From Colwellia chukchiensis (GTDB taxonomy: Bacteria > Pseudomonadota > Gammaproteobacteria > Enterobacterales > Alteromonadaceae), in NCBI RefSeq assembly GCF_002104455.1, contig NZ_NBOC01000001.1, positions 372,001 through 436,000 of the forward strand: a DNA stretch of 64,000 nt. The letters are read 5' to 3'. Positions 52,280 through 62,014 of this stretch are shown here, one piece after another. A program made the translations under genes and the position numbers. Numbering within the stretch: the stretch's first letter is position 1; every line of letters begins with the position of its first letter. Under the pieces are notes generated by a model that was given only the letters and a program-made list of their open reading frames with translations, was not told the DNA's origin and searched no databases.

Positions 52280-54412
52280 TTAAAATTGGTAGTTAATACC
52301 AAGATTGACACTGGTACCTAGGCCTTTAACATTATAACCGTTATAAGTGTATGCTTGCGATTTTGCGGGGTAGTAATCTTGGTTTAATAAGTTTTCGACG
52401 CCGATAAAACCAGACCAGTTTTGCTGAAAGTCGAAACTCGCACTGAGATTAAGTAACTGGTAGCTGTCAATAGGGCCTTGATCGCCGACATAATCGCCCT
52501 CAACTGTTGCAAACTTTTTCCGGCTGCCAACATATAAATAGCTGACCGCGACATTGGCACCGGCAAGCGGCTGCCAGTTCAGGTTAACAGTGGCTTTGGG
52601 GGCACTAATTTGTTTGGCGCCTAAGTAGACATCTTTACTGGTGTCTTTACCTTCAACCCAAGCATAGCTAGCGGTAACATTTAACTCAGGGCTAAATGGA
52701 TAATGGGCGAGTGCTTCATAACCATAAATTTCTTGTGGTGCGCGCACCGGTAAATAGACTCCAGTATTGGCATCATACTTATTAGTGGTGCCCAACTCTG
52801 AGGTGCTACGATAGGCAGAGAACTCCATACGAAGTGCGCCGATATTGGAAACAAAACCGATTTCATAATTGTCGATAATCGACGCTTGCGTGGCAATCAA
52901 GCTAATGTCGGTGACGGTAGCGGTGCGCAGTAAACGGCCAATATCGGAAATATCAGCGCCTTGCGAGTAGTTAGCAAAAGGCTGAAAAGAAGGCATCAGG
53001 TTGTAGCGCACACCAAAGTTATAGGTTGTTGCTCGGTACTTTAAGGTGTCACCGCGCACATCAAGGGGAACAGAGCAGGTATTGGCAGTTCGGCAAAGCT
53101 TTAACGTGCTGTAGTCATCCACGCCAAGTTCAATATCTTCGTGGCGAATGCCGGCTTTGATGATTAAATCATCGTTATAAAGCCATTTTGTTTGTAAAAA
53201 ACCTGCTAGGTTGGCCATGTCCATCTCAGGTACCCAAACTCGCCCATCCACCAAAGGTTGTGAGGTTTTATCATTTAAGGCATCTAGGCCATAAATAAAA
53301 GTGCCTTCAAGGTTGTGCCACTCAAGCTGACTATTGAGGGTCACGCGTAAGCCTTTTTTATCTGATTTTATTAATGACTGCCCACCGCTGTAGCCTTCGC
53401 TAGGGTTAGCAAGCGCGCTTGAAAAGAAGAAAATGTTATTAATTTGTTGGCTATAAGCGTCGATCACCAGTTGCGTATTATCAAACAGTGCCTCATCTGT
53501 GTACTTAAACATCAGGTTATCATTGTTTGGGCCTTGCGCAACACCGGGCTTTTCAGTGCCAACAGGTGCCTCAATAGCATAGGTTTTCTCACCTGAATTA
53601 ACGCTACCAATCACATCTATTAAATTACTTTGTTGCTCAGAACGGTAATGGTTATAGGTCAACTGTAGCGACTTTTCGGTATCTAATTGGTAGCCAAATT
53701 TTGCAAAGTAGTTGGCGACATTTGCTTCTGACAATCCGTAAATTAAGCCTTGTATGTCACCTTCTGCATCACGCTGTACACCATTTTCTTCATAACTGGC
53801 ATTTAATACATAACTGAACTTATCTAAGTTGCCATTAATTGAGCCTTCTACGCGCTGCCCAACACTGTCTTGTAATTTAACGGCGCTAAAACGGCTTGAC
53901 ACACTGACATGACCGCTAACCTTGCCGCTATTGTTAGCCTGTTTAGTGATATAGTTAATAATACCGCCGGCCGCACCATTGCCATAGATAGAGGTTGCAC
54001 CTTTAATCACTTCAATGCGCTCTATGGTACTTGGATCTAATGTGCGCATACCTAAAGCACCATTACGCAGTGGCGTTGACTGCGGCACACCATCGATCAT
54101 CACCAAGGGTGAACGTCCACGCAAAGTTTGCCCTGAGTTACTTGACGAACCGGTGCTGGGCGCTAACCCCGGTACTAAGGCCGCTAGCAAGGTTTGCAGC
54201 TCAGGAGAAATTTTTAGCTGCTCTGCAATTTGTTGGCGATTAATTATGGTGATGGTTGCAGGTACTTCTTCAATACTTTCGACAATGCGACTACCGGTAA
54301 CAACAATACGTTCCATAGTGTCTGTGGAAATTGCAGGTGTATTTTGAGCTGCTTGCGCAAAGGCATGAGGGGTGATCAGTAAAGCAAGCAGTGAAAGTCT
54401 AGTTTTGAGCAT
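52280..54412 (-). CDS. TonB-dependent siderophore-type receptor
   Basis: A 710-residue outer-membrane receptor. A signal peptide (about 1-22) is followed by a TonB-box-like MERIVVTGSRI and the plug with TLRGRSPLVMIDGVPQ and IERIEVIKGATSIYGNGAAGG, common in ferric-siderophore receptors. The barrel ends KGLGTSVNLGINYQF with the terminal aromatic residue. A Fur-like box lies at 54463-54481. ATG at 54412 (MLKTRLS) is preferred to a TTG upstream. Confidence 0.88.
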   Translation of the reverse strand: MLKTRLSLLALLITPHAFAQAAQNTPAISTDTMERIVVTGSRIVESIEEVPATITIINRQQIAEQLKISPELQTLLAALVPGLAPSTGSSSNSGQTLRGRSPLVMIDGVPQSTPLRNGALGMRTLDPSTIERIEVIKGATSIYGNGAAGGIINYITKQANNSGKVSGHVSVSSRFSAVKLQDSVGQRVEGSINGNLDKFSYVLNASYEENGVQRDAEGDIQGLIYGLSEANVANYFAKFGYQLDTEKSLQLTYNHYRSEQQSNLIDVIGSVNSGEKTYAIEAPVGTEKPGVAQGPNNDNLMFKYTDEALFDNTQLVIDAYSQQINNIFFFSSALANPSEGYSGGQSLIKSDKKGLRVTLNSQLEWHNLEGTFIYGLDALNDKTSQPLVDGRVWVPEMDMANLAGFLQTKWLYNDDLIIKAGIRHEDIELGVDDYSTLKLCRTANTCSVPLDVRGDTLKYRATTYNFGVRYNLMPSFQPFANYSQGADISDIGRLLRTATVTDISLIATQASIIDNYEIGFVSNIGALRMEFSAYRSTSELGTTNKYDANTGVYLPVRAPQEIYGYEALAHYPFSPELNVTASYAWVEGKDTSKDVYLGAKQISAPKATVNLNWQPLAGANVAVSYLYVGSRKKFATVEGDYVGDQGPIDSYQLLNLSASFDFQQNWSGFIGVENLLNQDYYPAKSQAYTYNGYNVKGLGTSVNLGINYQF

Positions 54413-54462
54413 GAGTAATTCCAAGTAAATGAGCGAGTTATAAAATTTCGCTAAATACTAAT

Positions 54463-54481
54463 GAAAACGATTATCATTTGC
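54463..54481 (-). promoter_or_regulatory. Fur box upstream of the siderophore receptor
   Basis: Read on the minus strand the site is GCAAATGATAATCGTTTTC. It matches the 19-bp Fur consensus at 15 positions, including an intact TGATAATC core. It lies 51 bases before the receptor ATG. Confidence 0.75.
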
Positions 54482-54851
54482 AATAGGTTTTTATCATTAA
54501 TGTGTAATCGCGCAGTAGGCCTGGTTAACAAGTTTTAGCTTGGTGATCAGCACAGCAAGATAAAAATTAAAGTAATGCGGGCAGCTATATAACTGCTCGC
54601 GGCATGCATATACTAGGGGCAGGTTTTCGGCAAATCCAAGTGACGACTTGTGATGGCTGTAAAGTGCGCTACCATTTATTAAGTTATTAATAAACAATAC
54701 TTTATTTTGTTGTGTAAATACTCGCTAGCTCAGGATTGCAAGTTATGAATGCCATTGACATTAGTGCCGCACATGGCAACATGAGTGCCGCAAGTTAGCT
54801 GACTTTGTAAAAAAATAAGCCAAAGCTTTTTATAACTACAGGAGTAAGGTA
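54482..54851. other. Intergenic region between receptor and fumC
   Basis: About 370 bases containing the divergent fumC promoter region; AGGAG precedes the fumC ATG. No other gene or repeat was identified. Confidence 0.5.
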
Positions 54852-56243
54852 ATGAACGACTATCGTATTGAGAGCGACTCTTTTGGCGAACTAAAGGTGC
54901 CTATTGATAGCTACTATGGTGCCCAAACTGCGCGCTCATTACTCAATTTTGCCATTGGCGAAGAGACTATGCCTAAGGCCTTGATTCGAGCTTTAGGCAT
55001 AGTTAAACAAGCTGCTGCAAAAGTAAATATGGAGTTGGGCTTATTAGACACCAACATTGCTAATGCAATAATGGCTGCCGCTGGAGAAGTCATTGTTGGC
55101 CGGCTTGACGAACATTTTCCATTATCAGTATGGCAAACAGGCTCAGGTACGCAAAGTAATATGAATTGCAATGAAGTTATCTCGAATCGGGCTATTGAGA
55201 TGCTAGGAGGTACGCTTGGCACTAAAACGCCGGTGCACCCTAATAACCATTGTAATATGGGACAATCGTCTAATGATACTTTTCCTAGTGCTATGCACAT
55301 AGCAGCTGTCGAGCAAATAAGTCAGCAATTACTGCCGAGTTTGCACAATTTGCAACAAGCATTAGCAGACAAGTCGCAGCAGTTTTCAAAAATCATTAAA
55401 ATTGGTCGTACACACTTACAAGATGCGACACCATTAACCTTAGGGCAGGAGTTTTCTGGCTATCAGGCGCAGATAACACAAGCCATCCGTCGTACACAAG
55501 CCGTTTTACCGGCACTTTATCCACTCGCGCAAGGGGCCACTGCCGTGGGCACGGGCCTTAATAGTGCTAAAAGCTTTGATGTCAGGTTTGCCGAGCATGT
55601 GGCAAAAATAACCCAGTTACCTTTTACTAGTGCTGACAACAAGTTTGCTGCGATTGCAAGTCATGATGCGATAGTGGAAGCAAGTGGTGCGTTAAACACT
55701 TTAGCCGCTAGTATCATGAAAATAGCCAATGATATCCGCTTGTTAGGCTCAGGACCACGTTGTGGTCTAGGGGAAATAAACTTACCCGAAAATGAACCAG
55801 GCTCATCTATCATGCCAGGCAAAGTTAACCCAACACAGTGTGAAGCGCTTACTATGATAGCGGCGCAAGTGATGGGAAACCATGTTGCCATTACTGTCGG
55901 TGGTGCTAATGGTCACTTAGAGCTGAATGTGTTTAAACCCGTAATGATTTATAACTTGTTGCAATCAATACGTTTATTAGCAGAGGGCTGCGAAAGTTTT
56001 ACTGAGCATTGCGTTAAGGGCATAACCGCTAATGAAGCAAGGATCGCACAATTACGCGATGAATCTTTAATGTTAGTGACGGCGTTAAATCCGCATATTG
56101 GCTATGATAATGCCGCTAAAATAGCGAAAAAAGCCCATCAAGATGGCAGTACATTATTAGATGCGGCGTTAGCACTTAAGTTATTAACTAAGGCGCAATT
56201 TAACCAATGGGTAGTGGCAGAGAAAATGCTAGGGCCAGAGTAA
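54852..56243 (+). CDS. fumC: Class II fumarate hydratase
   Basis: Iron-independent fumarase that interconverts fumarate and malate in the TCA cycle. The 463-residue length is typical. Signatures include [35 protein letters not shown] and the [15 protein letters not shown] motif with the catalytic loop serine. FumC-type enzymes usually support growth under iron limitation or oxidative stress, which fits its place beside a Fur-linked iron operon, though the genes are divergent and may be unrelated. AGGAG lies eight bases before the ATG. Confidence 0.95.
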   Translation: MNDYRIESDSFGELKVPIDSYYGAQTARSLLNFAIGEETMPKALIRALGIVKQAAAKVNMELGLLDTNIANAIMAAAGEVIVGRLDEHFPLSVWQTGSGTQSNMNCNEVISNRAIEMLGGTLGTKTPVHPNNHCNMGQSSNDTFPSAMHIAAVEQISQQLLPSLHNLQQALADKSQQFSKIIKIGRTHLQDATPLTLGQEFSGYQAQITQAIRRTQAVLPALYPLAQGATAVGTGLNSAKSFDVRFAEHVAKITQLPFTSADNKFAAIASHDAIVEASGALNTLAASIMKIANDIRLLGSGPRCGLGEINLPENEPGSSIMPGKVNPTQCEALTMIAAQVMGNHVAITVGGANGHLELNVFKPVMIYNLLQSIRLLAEGCESFTEHCVKGITANEARIAQLRDESLMLVTALNPHIGYDNAAKIAKKAHQDGSTLLDAALALKLLTKAQFNQWVVAEKMLGPE

Positions 56244-56386
56244 ATGTTTTAGTATGACCAGGTTAAGGTGATTTACTATGGCTTTTAATAAGGCGGGCGC
56301 TTTCAGGCGGGTTTTAACCTGCGTAATAGTGTTAAGCTCTGCAAAAGTTATAACAGCCGTAAAAGTAACGATCACCTAGCGTGAGC

Positions 56387-57103
56387 TTAGTTTATGCGGC
56401 TAGCCTTATTGGAACGGTCAAAGTTATCATAGTCATCAAAGTGATTGAATTTAATAATCGCGCGTAACTCTTCGCCATAAGCACTGCCTTTTTCTGAGTA
56501 GTTATCTAACTTGGTGACGAGTAAAAAGGGGTCATTGCTGGTCATTAATGTTTTTCGAAAGGCTTTATAGGCATCACCGCGCGATAAAATACGATAATAA
56601 TCATAAATAGAAGCCTCTAGGGACGGGTACTTTTTAAGCCAAATGGTTTTTTTGCCACGCTTATTCAACGCCGCAATTCGCGGCTCATTTTCATTGTAAG
56701 ACCAAACCCCAAAGATATTATTAGCTGCAAGAAAAAAACGCGAAGTTGCCCATGAGCTTTCCATGGCCGCTTGTGCAAGTGCAATACTTTTTGGGTGGGG
56801 TTTAAGTGCCATTAATAGCTCTTGATGGTTCGCGGCTTTATATTCCACCATCAGTTTTTCGATTTGAGCATTGCTTTTGCCACTGTCAAGCGTGGACTTT
56901 ACCGCACGGTATTGTTTCATCAAGTCGTCATAAACGCGGTTTACTGCAGGTACAGCTAAAGCGATAAAGCGGGCTTTTTTCTCTTGTACCGTCATTGGCG
57001 GGAGCGGTGCGGGTTTTTCTGAGCTGCGAAAATATATAACGGCAGTAAGCACTAATAATAAAGCGGCAACGCCGATTTTTATTTGTTTTAAAGATAGTGA
57101 CAT
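56387..57103 (-). CDS. Bax-like glucosaminidase-domain protein
   Basis: A 238-residue membrane-anchored protein. A single N-terminal hydrophobic segment (about 7-25) is followed by a glucosaminidase domain: SIALAQAAMESSWATSRFF with the catalytic glutamate, NNIFGVWSY, and YPSLEASIYDYYRILSRGDAYKAFR. This is the layout of E. coli Bax and the FlgJ C-terminal domain, which cleave peptidoglycan. The ATG at 57103 has GGAG eight bases upstream; a GTG three codons earlier is less likely. Confidence 0.84.
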   Translation of the reverse strand: MSLSLKQIKIGVAALLLVLTAVIYFRSSEKPAPLPPMTVQEKKARFIALAVPAVNRVYDDLMKQYRAVKSTLDSGKSNAQIEKLMVEYKAANHQELLMALKPHPKSIALAQAAMESSWATSRFFLAANNIFGVWSYNENEPRIAALNKRGKKTIWLKKYPSLEASIYDYYRILSRGDAYKAFRKTLMTSNDPFLLVTKLDNYSEKGSAYGEELRAIIKFNHFDDYDNFDRSNKASRIN

Positions 57104-57330
57104 TGAGAGCACTCCGTATAGATCATTGTTGTTATAAGCTAAATTAACATTGTTAACACAACAAACAAAGTCGCTTAGATTTAACTGTGATATTGTCTCC
57201 GTCGTTTTTTAGGGCAAGCTAACAAGTGTATTACTGCATGATGTTGTTAAAGAAACTTTACTATCCCTGTTTGCTTAAGCACATATCTGCTGATGCGCTC
57301 TTGGGTAAGTTTATTTGCAACGCATTAGCG

Positions 57331-59046
57331 CTAATTTGCTGCTAAAGTACTTTTGTTATTGACCACAACCACAGTATTGCGACCATTTTCTTTCGCTGTA
57401 TAAAGCGCTTCGTCAGCCAAAGTAATTAATTGATCTAAATCCATTTGATCCGGCGTGGCACTGACAACGCCAATACTCATAGTCACGCTATTAATTTTAT
57501 TAAAACTGATGTGTTTAATTTGAGTACGAAGATCTTCAGCAAGTTGCTTAGCTTGTTGACTATTGGTATTAGGTAAAAATATTAGAAACTCTTCTCCACC
57601 CCAGCGTAATGGAATATCAGAGTCGCGAATACGGCGTTTAATTTCCTTTGCTACCCCTTCAAGTACTTGATCGCCTGCAGCATGGCCAAACTGATCATTA
57701 ATGCGTTTAAACCAATCTAAATCCATTAACATGATAGATATTGGGCTATTATTCCTCTTGCTTAATTCCCAACTTGGGTGAACAAGCTCGGAAAATGCGC
57801 GTCGGTTATACAACATGGTTAATGGATCTTGCCGAGCATTGCTTTCCGCACTTTTACGCGCATCTTGCGCCAATTTAAAATTAAAACCAAGCGATATTGA
57901 CAGCAACGACATTTCTAACAGCATGCCAATTTCTATACCGCGAAATGCCCATTGTGAGTAGGGAATTATTCCCCACGTTGCAAAACTGGAAATGGTGGCA
58001 CCGCCGGTTCCCATCGTAATAGCTGGGATGAAAAACTTTGCTAGCGGGTCCTTGTTTTTATATGCCAAGCAGCCCACAAGTAGCATCCAAATGGACAGCA
58101 CAGTTAACATGGCCAATTGAATCATGATAATAAATGAGCGATCACCAGACACAAATATTAACGCCGCTATTACGATTAGCCCAACATATATTCGGTACCT
58201 GTTTGCATGCAAAGCAGGTAAAAAGGTACGGGTGTTTAAAAAGCCTATGGTAAACATCACCGCTGAAAATATATAGCAGAACATTAGGGTGGGCATTAGC
58301 CACTGTTGCAATGCTACAGATCCAGGCCATGCCAGCCAAAAGCCATGCCCAGTATAGGTAAAGTTAAATGAAGTAAAAGCAAATAGGTAGATGGGGTAAA
58401 GTAAATACTTGAGCTCTCTTAAATAAATATATAAGGCGAGGTTGTAGATAAGTAATATCAGTAAGCCACCATATAAAGCGCCATAAAAATAGGCGTTTTC
58501 AATTACCGCCGAGACCATAGCCTTGTCGCTACCTATATAGATGGGAATGGTCATGGGGTCTTGAGAGCGAAAGCGAAACAGTACATAAGATTGCCCTCGG
58601 GGAAAAGCATGCTCAACTGAAGGCATCCTTGCATTGCGCTGACGTTGAGTAAAAGGCTGAGTATCGCCTATAGATATCTGGCGCATTAACTTGTTGTTGG
58701 TAAAAATATAAAGCTCAATAGTATCTAACCAGGCATTATCAATTTTTAAGACCTTACTTTGCCACTGAGCTGTGTCATTATTAAACGGTAAGACCGCCCA
58801 TATTGTGCTTTGCGTGAAGCCAAAGCTGACTTTATTTTTAATGTTATTGCTAAACTCTTGTCGCTTAAATAACGCAAAGGCTTGCTCAGGACTTAGGCTT
58901 GAGTTTTCATCATCAAGTAAAAATAGTCGTTCATTAACCAGTGATATTGGGCTATTAACGGATGCTAGCTCTGCTTTTGCGAGCATTGACCAGGCGAGAA
59001 ATAAAAACAAAAAACTTGTTCTACAATGTATGTGCAAACGTCTCAT
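57331..59046 (-). CDS. 7TM-DISM diguanylate cyclase
   Basis: A 571-residue membrane receptor. A signal peptide (about 1-25) is followed by a periplasmic 7TMR-DISMED2-like domain (about 30-175), seven transmembrane helices (about 185-395) and a C-terminal GGDEF domain. The active motif is GGEEF (483-487), and an RxxD inhibition site, RDSD (474-477), sits five residues before it. It should make cyclic di-GMP in response to an unknown periplasmic ligand. It is not in an operon. Confidence 0.92.
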   Translation of the reverse strand: MRRLHIHCRTSFLFLFLAWSMLAKAELASVNSPISLVNERLFLLDDENSSLSPEQAFALFKRQEFSNNIKNKVSFGFTQSTIWAVLPFNNDTAQWQSKVLKIDNAWLDTIELYIFTNNKLMRQISIGDTQPFTQRQRNARMPSVEHAFPRGQSYVLFRFRSQDPMTIPIYIGSDKAMVSAVIENAYFYGALYGGLLILLIYNLALYIYLRELKYLLYPIYLFAFTSFNFTYTGHGFWLAWPGSVALQQWLMPTLMFCYIFSAVMFTIGFLNTRTFLPALHANRYRIYVGLIVIAALIFVSGDRSFIIMIQLAMLTVLSIWMLLVGCLAYKNKDPLAKFFIPAITMGTGGATISSFATWGIIPYSQWAFRGIEIGMLLEMSLLSISLGFNFKLAQDARKSAESNARQDPLTMLYNRRAFSELVHPSWELSKRNNSPISIMLMDLDWFKRINDQFGHAAGDQVLEGVAKEIKRRIRDSDIPLRWGGEEFLIFLPNTNSQQAKQLAEDLRTQIKHISFNKINSVTMSIGVVSATPDQMDLDQLITLADEALYTAKENGRNTVVVVNNKSTLAAN

Positions 59047-59470
59047 AACTAATTATAATTTTCCTTTTTTGACTCAAAAGTACGGTATAAGGACATTGAA
59101 ATTCCTTGGGAGAGTCAGCTAAGTTGAGCGTTGGTATAGTTATTATAACGAACTTATTCAATAAAGCTTTAATTTAGCTTTTCTGCATTAGCATAGGTAA
59201 TCGTCTTGCCAAAGGTATATTTGCCACGTTAATAAAGTTAAATTGCACTGACAGTAAGAAAAATTCGCCGCGAAATATGGTTTCGTCACTCACCTAATTA
59301 GCAGTAAAAGTCGCCATGCGTTGCGCTATTGATATGACCTGTTAAACAAGCCAGTTTTGCTAGTTACTACATAACGTACTACTTAATTTTTTATAAACAC
59401 AGGTCGTTAATGATTGTTATGGATAACGATATATGGCTACAGGTAAGTAAATAGGTTGATTTTAGGCATA
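59047..59470. other. Intergenic region between cyclase and ssrA
   Basis: About 420 bases. It holds the presumed promoter of the cyclase gene. No gene, repeat or operator stands out. Confidence 0.5.
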
Positions 59471-59495
59471 AAAAAAGACGCTAAAAAGCGTCTTT
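59471..59495 (-). terminator. Terminator of ssrA
   Basis: On the minus strand AAAGACGCT pairs with AGCGTCTTT and runs into a T tract, 12 bases after the tmRNA 3' end. Confidence 0.88.
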
Positions 59496-59506
59496 AATTA
59501 TTATTT

Positions 59507-59857
59507 TGGTGGAGCGGGGGGGAATCGAACCCCCGTCCAAAAAGCCTACGTCCTCGGTACTACATGCTTAGTCGATTATTTATTTAACCAATTAGACGCC
59601 AACCGACAGGCTTCGTCATGGTGAGCTTAATACTATTTCGCGGTTCAGCCTTAAGCGTGCTTCCCTCGCTATCCTATTTGGGGTGACCATCGTTCCTCTA
59701 AACAACAGGAAAGTTTATGAGGCGATGGCTAGCCTTAAGCGGCTAGTGCGAACGTTTCGTCGTTTGCAATTATAGTTTTGCGGCTTTTTACCAGGCCAAC
59801 CGCCCCTGGGCATGCACCTTGGGTTTCATGAATCTTGTCGAATCCTAGATCCGCCCC
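59507..59857 (-). ncRNA. ssrA: Transfer-messenger RNA
   Basis: A 351-base tmRNA of one-piece type. The 5' end GGGGCGG and the 3' CCGCTCC-ACCA form a complete seven-pair acceptor stem, with CCA encoded. The T arm GGGTTCGATTCC lies near the 3' end. The resume codon and tag frame run from 59767 to 59735 and read ANDETFALAA-stop. GAAACCCAAGGTGCATGCC and AAAAAGCCGC match conserved tmRNA segments. Its protein partner smpB lies 94 bases upstream on the same strand. Confidence 0.96.
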
Positions 59858-59874
59858 AAAGTTTTTACTATTTA

Positions 59875-59880
59875 ATTATA
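59875..59880 (-). promoter_or_regulatory. -10 element of the ssrA promoter
   Basis: On the minus strand a perfect TATAAT lies 17 bases before the mature tmRNA 5' end, consistent with a short trimmed leader. The -35 is not clear. Confidence 0.55.
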
Positions 59881-59900
59881 GACTACATTAGCCTACAACG

Positions 59901-59916
59901 AGCATTGTACAATGCT
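59901..59916. repeat. Perfect 16-bp palindrome between ssrA and smpB
   Basis: AGCATTGTACAATGCT is a perfect palindrome. It lies 20 bp upstream of the ssrA -10, at a position suited to a regulator or to a small hairpin ending the smpB transcript. Confidence 0.55.
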
Positions 59917-59951
59917 TAGTTAAAATAGACAACGTGGTATTTTTTAATCGC

Positions 59952-60440
59952 TTAACGATCTAAGTTTTTATTTTTCATTAAGCGACCTTTATCTACAGCC
60001 CACTCTCTATCTTTTATAGCGGCACGTTTATCATGGTCTTTCTTACCTTTACCTAAATAAAACTCCAGTTTTACCCAACAGGCTTTCCAATACATGGCTG
60101 TGGCAACTAATGAGTAACCGTCGCGATCGACGGCCGCCGCCAGTTTATCAAGTTCACGTCGGTTAAGAAGTAATTTACGCGCACGATTGGGGTCGCATAC
60201 GACATGGCTCGAAGCTGCATTGAGCGGCATGATCTCAGCTCCAACTAAAAACGCTTCACGATCTTTAATGAAAACGTAACAGTCAGAAATGTTGACTTTA
60301 CCACTGCGAATACTTTTAATCTCCCAGCCCTGTAAACTCATGCCGGCTTCAAACTTATCGGTTAGGATATAGTTGTGACGTGCTTTTTTATTTAGCGCAA
60401 TAGTGTTGTTATTCGCTTGTTTAGATTTTTTCTTTGCCAT
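59952..60440 (-). CDS. smpB: SsrA-binding protein SmpB
   Basis: Partner of tmRNA in rescue of stalled ribosomes. The 162-residue protein has [28 protein letters not shown] and the PLNAASSH loop, plus the lysine-rich C-terminal tail that enters the mRNA channel ([20 protein letters not shown]). It lies next to ssrA on the same strand, and divergent from ratA, the standard order. Confidence 0.96.
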   Translation of the reverse strand: MAKKKSKQANNNTIALNKKARHNYILTDKFEAGMSLQGWEIKSIRSGKVNISDCYVFIKDREAFLVGAEIMPLNAASSHVVCDPNRARKLLLNRRELDKLAAAVDRDGYSLVATAMYWKACWVKLEFYLGKGKKDHDKRAAIKDREWAVDKGRLMKNKNLDR

Positions 60441-60590
60441 TTCAATTCCATTCTTATTGCTAAAATAGATAGCAAGCAGGCTATTATACGGAGTATTATG
60501 GTTATTTAAATGGCTTATTAGCCATTTTTCACTTTAATGCGCTTTTAAATGGTATTTGCTAATATAGCGCGCTTAATATTCGGAGGGTAA

Positions 60591-61022
60591 ATGCCAAACA
60601 TAAGTCGAAGTGCATTAGTTATGCACAGTGTAGAAGATATGTATTTGTTAATTAATGATGTGCTTTCCTACCCTAAGTTTTTACCAGACTGTAGCGATAG
60701 TAAAATCATCGCACAAGATGAACAATCTATGACTGCTGCTTTATTAGTGTCAAAAGGCGGCTTAAAAAAATGGTTCACTACTAAAAATACCTTGGTCAAT
60801 AATCAAGAAGTGATTATGAACTTAGTGGATGGGCCTTTTAAGAAGTTAGTTGGAGCGTGGCAGCTAAAGGCGCTGTCAGATGAAGCTTGTAAAATTGAAT
60901 TAAATTTAGATTATGAGTTTTCCAGTAAGGTGTTTGATTTAGCATTTGGTCGTGTGTTTAATAACTTGGCTAACAATATGGTACAAGCTTTTACTCAGCG
61001 GGCAAAAGAAGTTTACGGTTAG
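60591..61022 (+). CDS. ratA: RatA, START-like ribosome-association toxin
   Basis: A 143-residue protein of the polyketide cyclase/START-like family, known as RatA in E. coli and related to mitochondrial Coq10. Family features include PNISRSALVMHSVEDMYLLI, DVLSYPKFLPDCSDSKI and the C-terminal FGRVFNNLANNMVQAFTQRA. In E. coli it binds the 50S subunit; a ubiquinone-related role is suggested by Coq10 homology. CGGAGGG precedes the ATG. rnfH follows. Confidence 0.93.
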   Translation: MPNISRSALVMHSVEDMYLLINDVLSYPKFLPDCSDSKIIAQDEQSMTAALLVSKGGLKKWFTTKNTLVNNQEVIMNLVDGPFKKLVGAWQLKALSDEACKIELNLDYEFSSKVFDLAFGRVFNNLANNMVQAFTQRAKEVYG

Positions 61023-61061
61023 TTGAGCGTTGTTGAAAATCAATATCAGAGTATCAAAGTC

Positions 61062-61436
61062 ATGAATGAAAATGAAAGTGCAGCAAAGCAACTTGCAATT
61101 GAAGTTGTTTATGGTACCCCGCAAAAACAAGAAATTATTAACTGTACTGTTAATGAGCATACTACGGTTGAACAGGCCATAATAACCTCAGGTATTATTG
61201 ATGTATTTCCTGAAATCGATTTGTCAATAAATAAAGTAGGCATTTGGAATCGCGTCGCTAAATTAACCGATACGGTCAATGATTTAGATCGTATTGAAGT
61301 CTATCGACCGCTCATTGCTGATCCGAAAGAGGTACGAAAACGCAGAGCCGAAAAAGCAAAATTAGAAGGGCGTGCTGATAAAGTTACCGGTGGGCGTGTC
61401 GATCCTCGTCGCAGTAAAGCCAACGATTCAGCCTAA
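61062..61436 (+). CDS. rnfH: RnfH (RatB) family protein
   Basis: A 124-residue protein of the ubiquitin-like RnfH family, paired with ratA as in E. coli. Signatures are AIEVVYGTPQKQ, DLSINKVGIWNRVAKLTD and DRIEVYRPLIADPKEVRKRRAEKAK, followed by a basic tail. ATG at 61062 is preferred because it gives an N-terminus of family length; a TTG at 61023, directly after the ratA stop, is possible. Function is unknown. Confidence 0.9.
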   Translation: MNENESAAKQLAIEVVYGTPQKQEIINCTVNEHTTVEQAIITSGIIDVFPEIDLSINKVGIWNRVAKLTDTVNDLDRIEVYRPLIADPKEVRKRRAEKAKLEGRADKVTGGRVDPRRSKANDSA

Positions 61437-61448
61437 AGGTTATTTTAG

Positions 61449-61487
61449 CGACAAAAAAAGCATGCGACTTAGCATGCTTTTTTGTCG
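61449..61487. terminator. Bidirectional terminator between rnfH and bamE
   Basis: GCATGC pairs with GCATGC across GACTTA. The stem is extended by A tract/T tract and by CGAC/GTCG pairing, serving both convergent genes. Confidence 0.88.
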
Positions 61488-61561
61488 ATTGACGAACAAC
61501 ACAAATGTGTAATGGCGCTCTATAGTTTTTACATAAGGGTTAATGCGCACCTGAGGGGATT

Positions 61562-61909
61562 TTAGTTCACCATGGGAACATAATAACTCTCAGGCAGCTC
61601 AAAATCTCCTTTGGCATCAACAACTTTATTGTTTTCAAAGGTGATGGTAAATTGTTTTTTACTGTTAAACTTGTCACTGCGACCTGATTTAAAGCGATAG
61701 ACATAATGCCAAGTATCGTTATTAAATGCGTCTTCAACTACTGGACTACCTAAAACATATTTAACTTGCTCTTTGGTCATGCCAATTTGCAGTTTGTCGA
61801 TGTCTTTTTGCTCCAAATAATTGCCTTGCGGCACGTCAATGCGATAAACCCAGCTAGAGCAGGCAGAAATAAATAAGGCGATAACAATAGTGAGTACTCG
61901 AAACAACAT
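61562..61909 (-). CDS. bamE: Outer-membrane assembly lipoprotein BamE
   Basis: Lipoprotein subunit of the BAM complex that inserts outer-membrane proteins. The 115-residue precursor has a lipobox FISAC with the lipidated cysteine at C17. The SmpA/OmlA domain contains YRIDVPQGNYLEQKDIDKLQ, IGMTKEQVKYVLGSPVV and NDTWHYVYRF. The ATG at 61909 is preferred over a TTG eight codons upstream, because it gives the normal signal peptide. It lies downstream of recN as in many gammaproteobacteria. Confidence 0.94.
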   Translation of the reverse strand: MLFRVLTIVIALFISACSSWVYRIDVPQGNYLEQKDIDKLQIGMTKEQVKYVLGSPVVEDAFNNDTWHYVYRFKSGRSDKFNSKKQFTITFENNKVVDAKGDFELPESYYVPMVN

Positions 61910-62014
61910 GGCGATTATATTTATCCTTTTCAATGTGAACGGGGATAATAGCGAAGCAAACTAATAGATACAAAATAATTTTTGATTATTTTGCTGTTTT
62001 ACTCTGATTTAACC

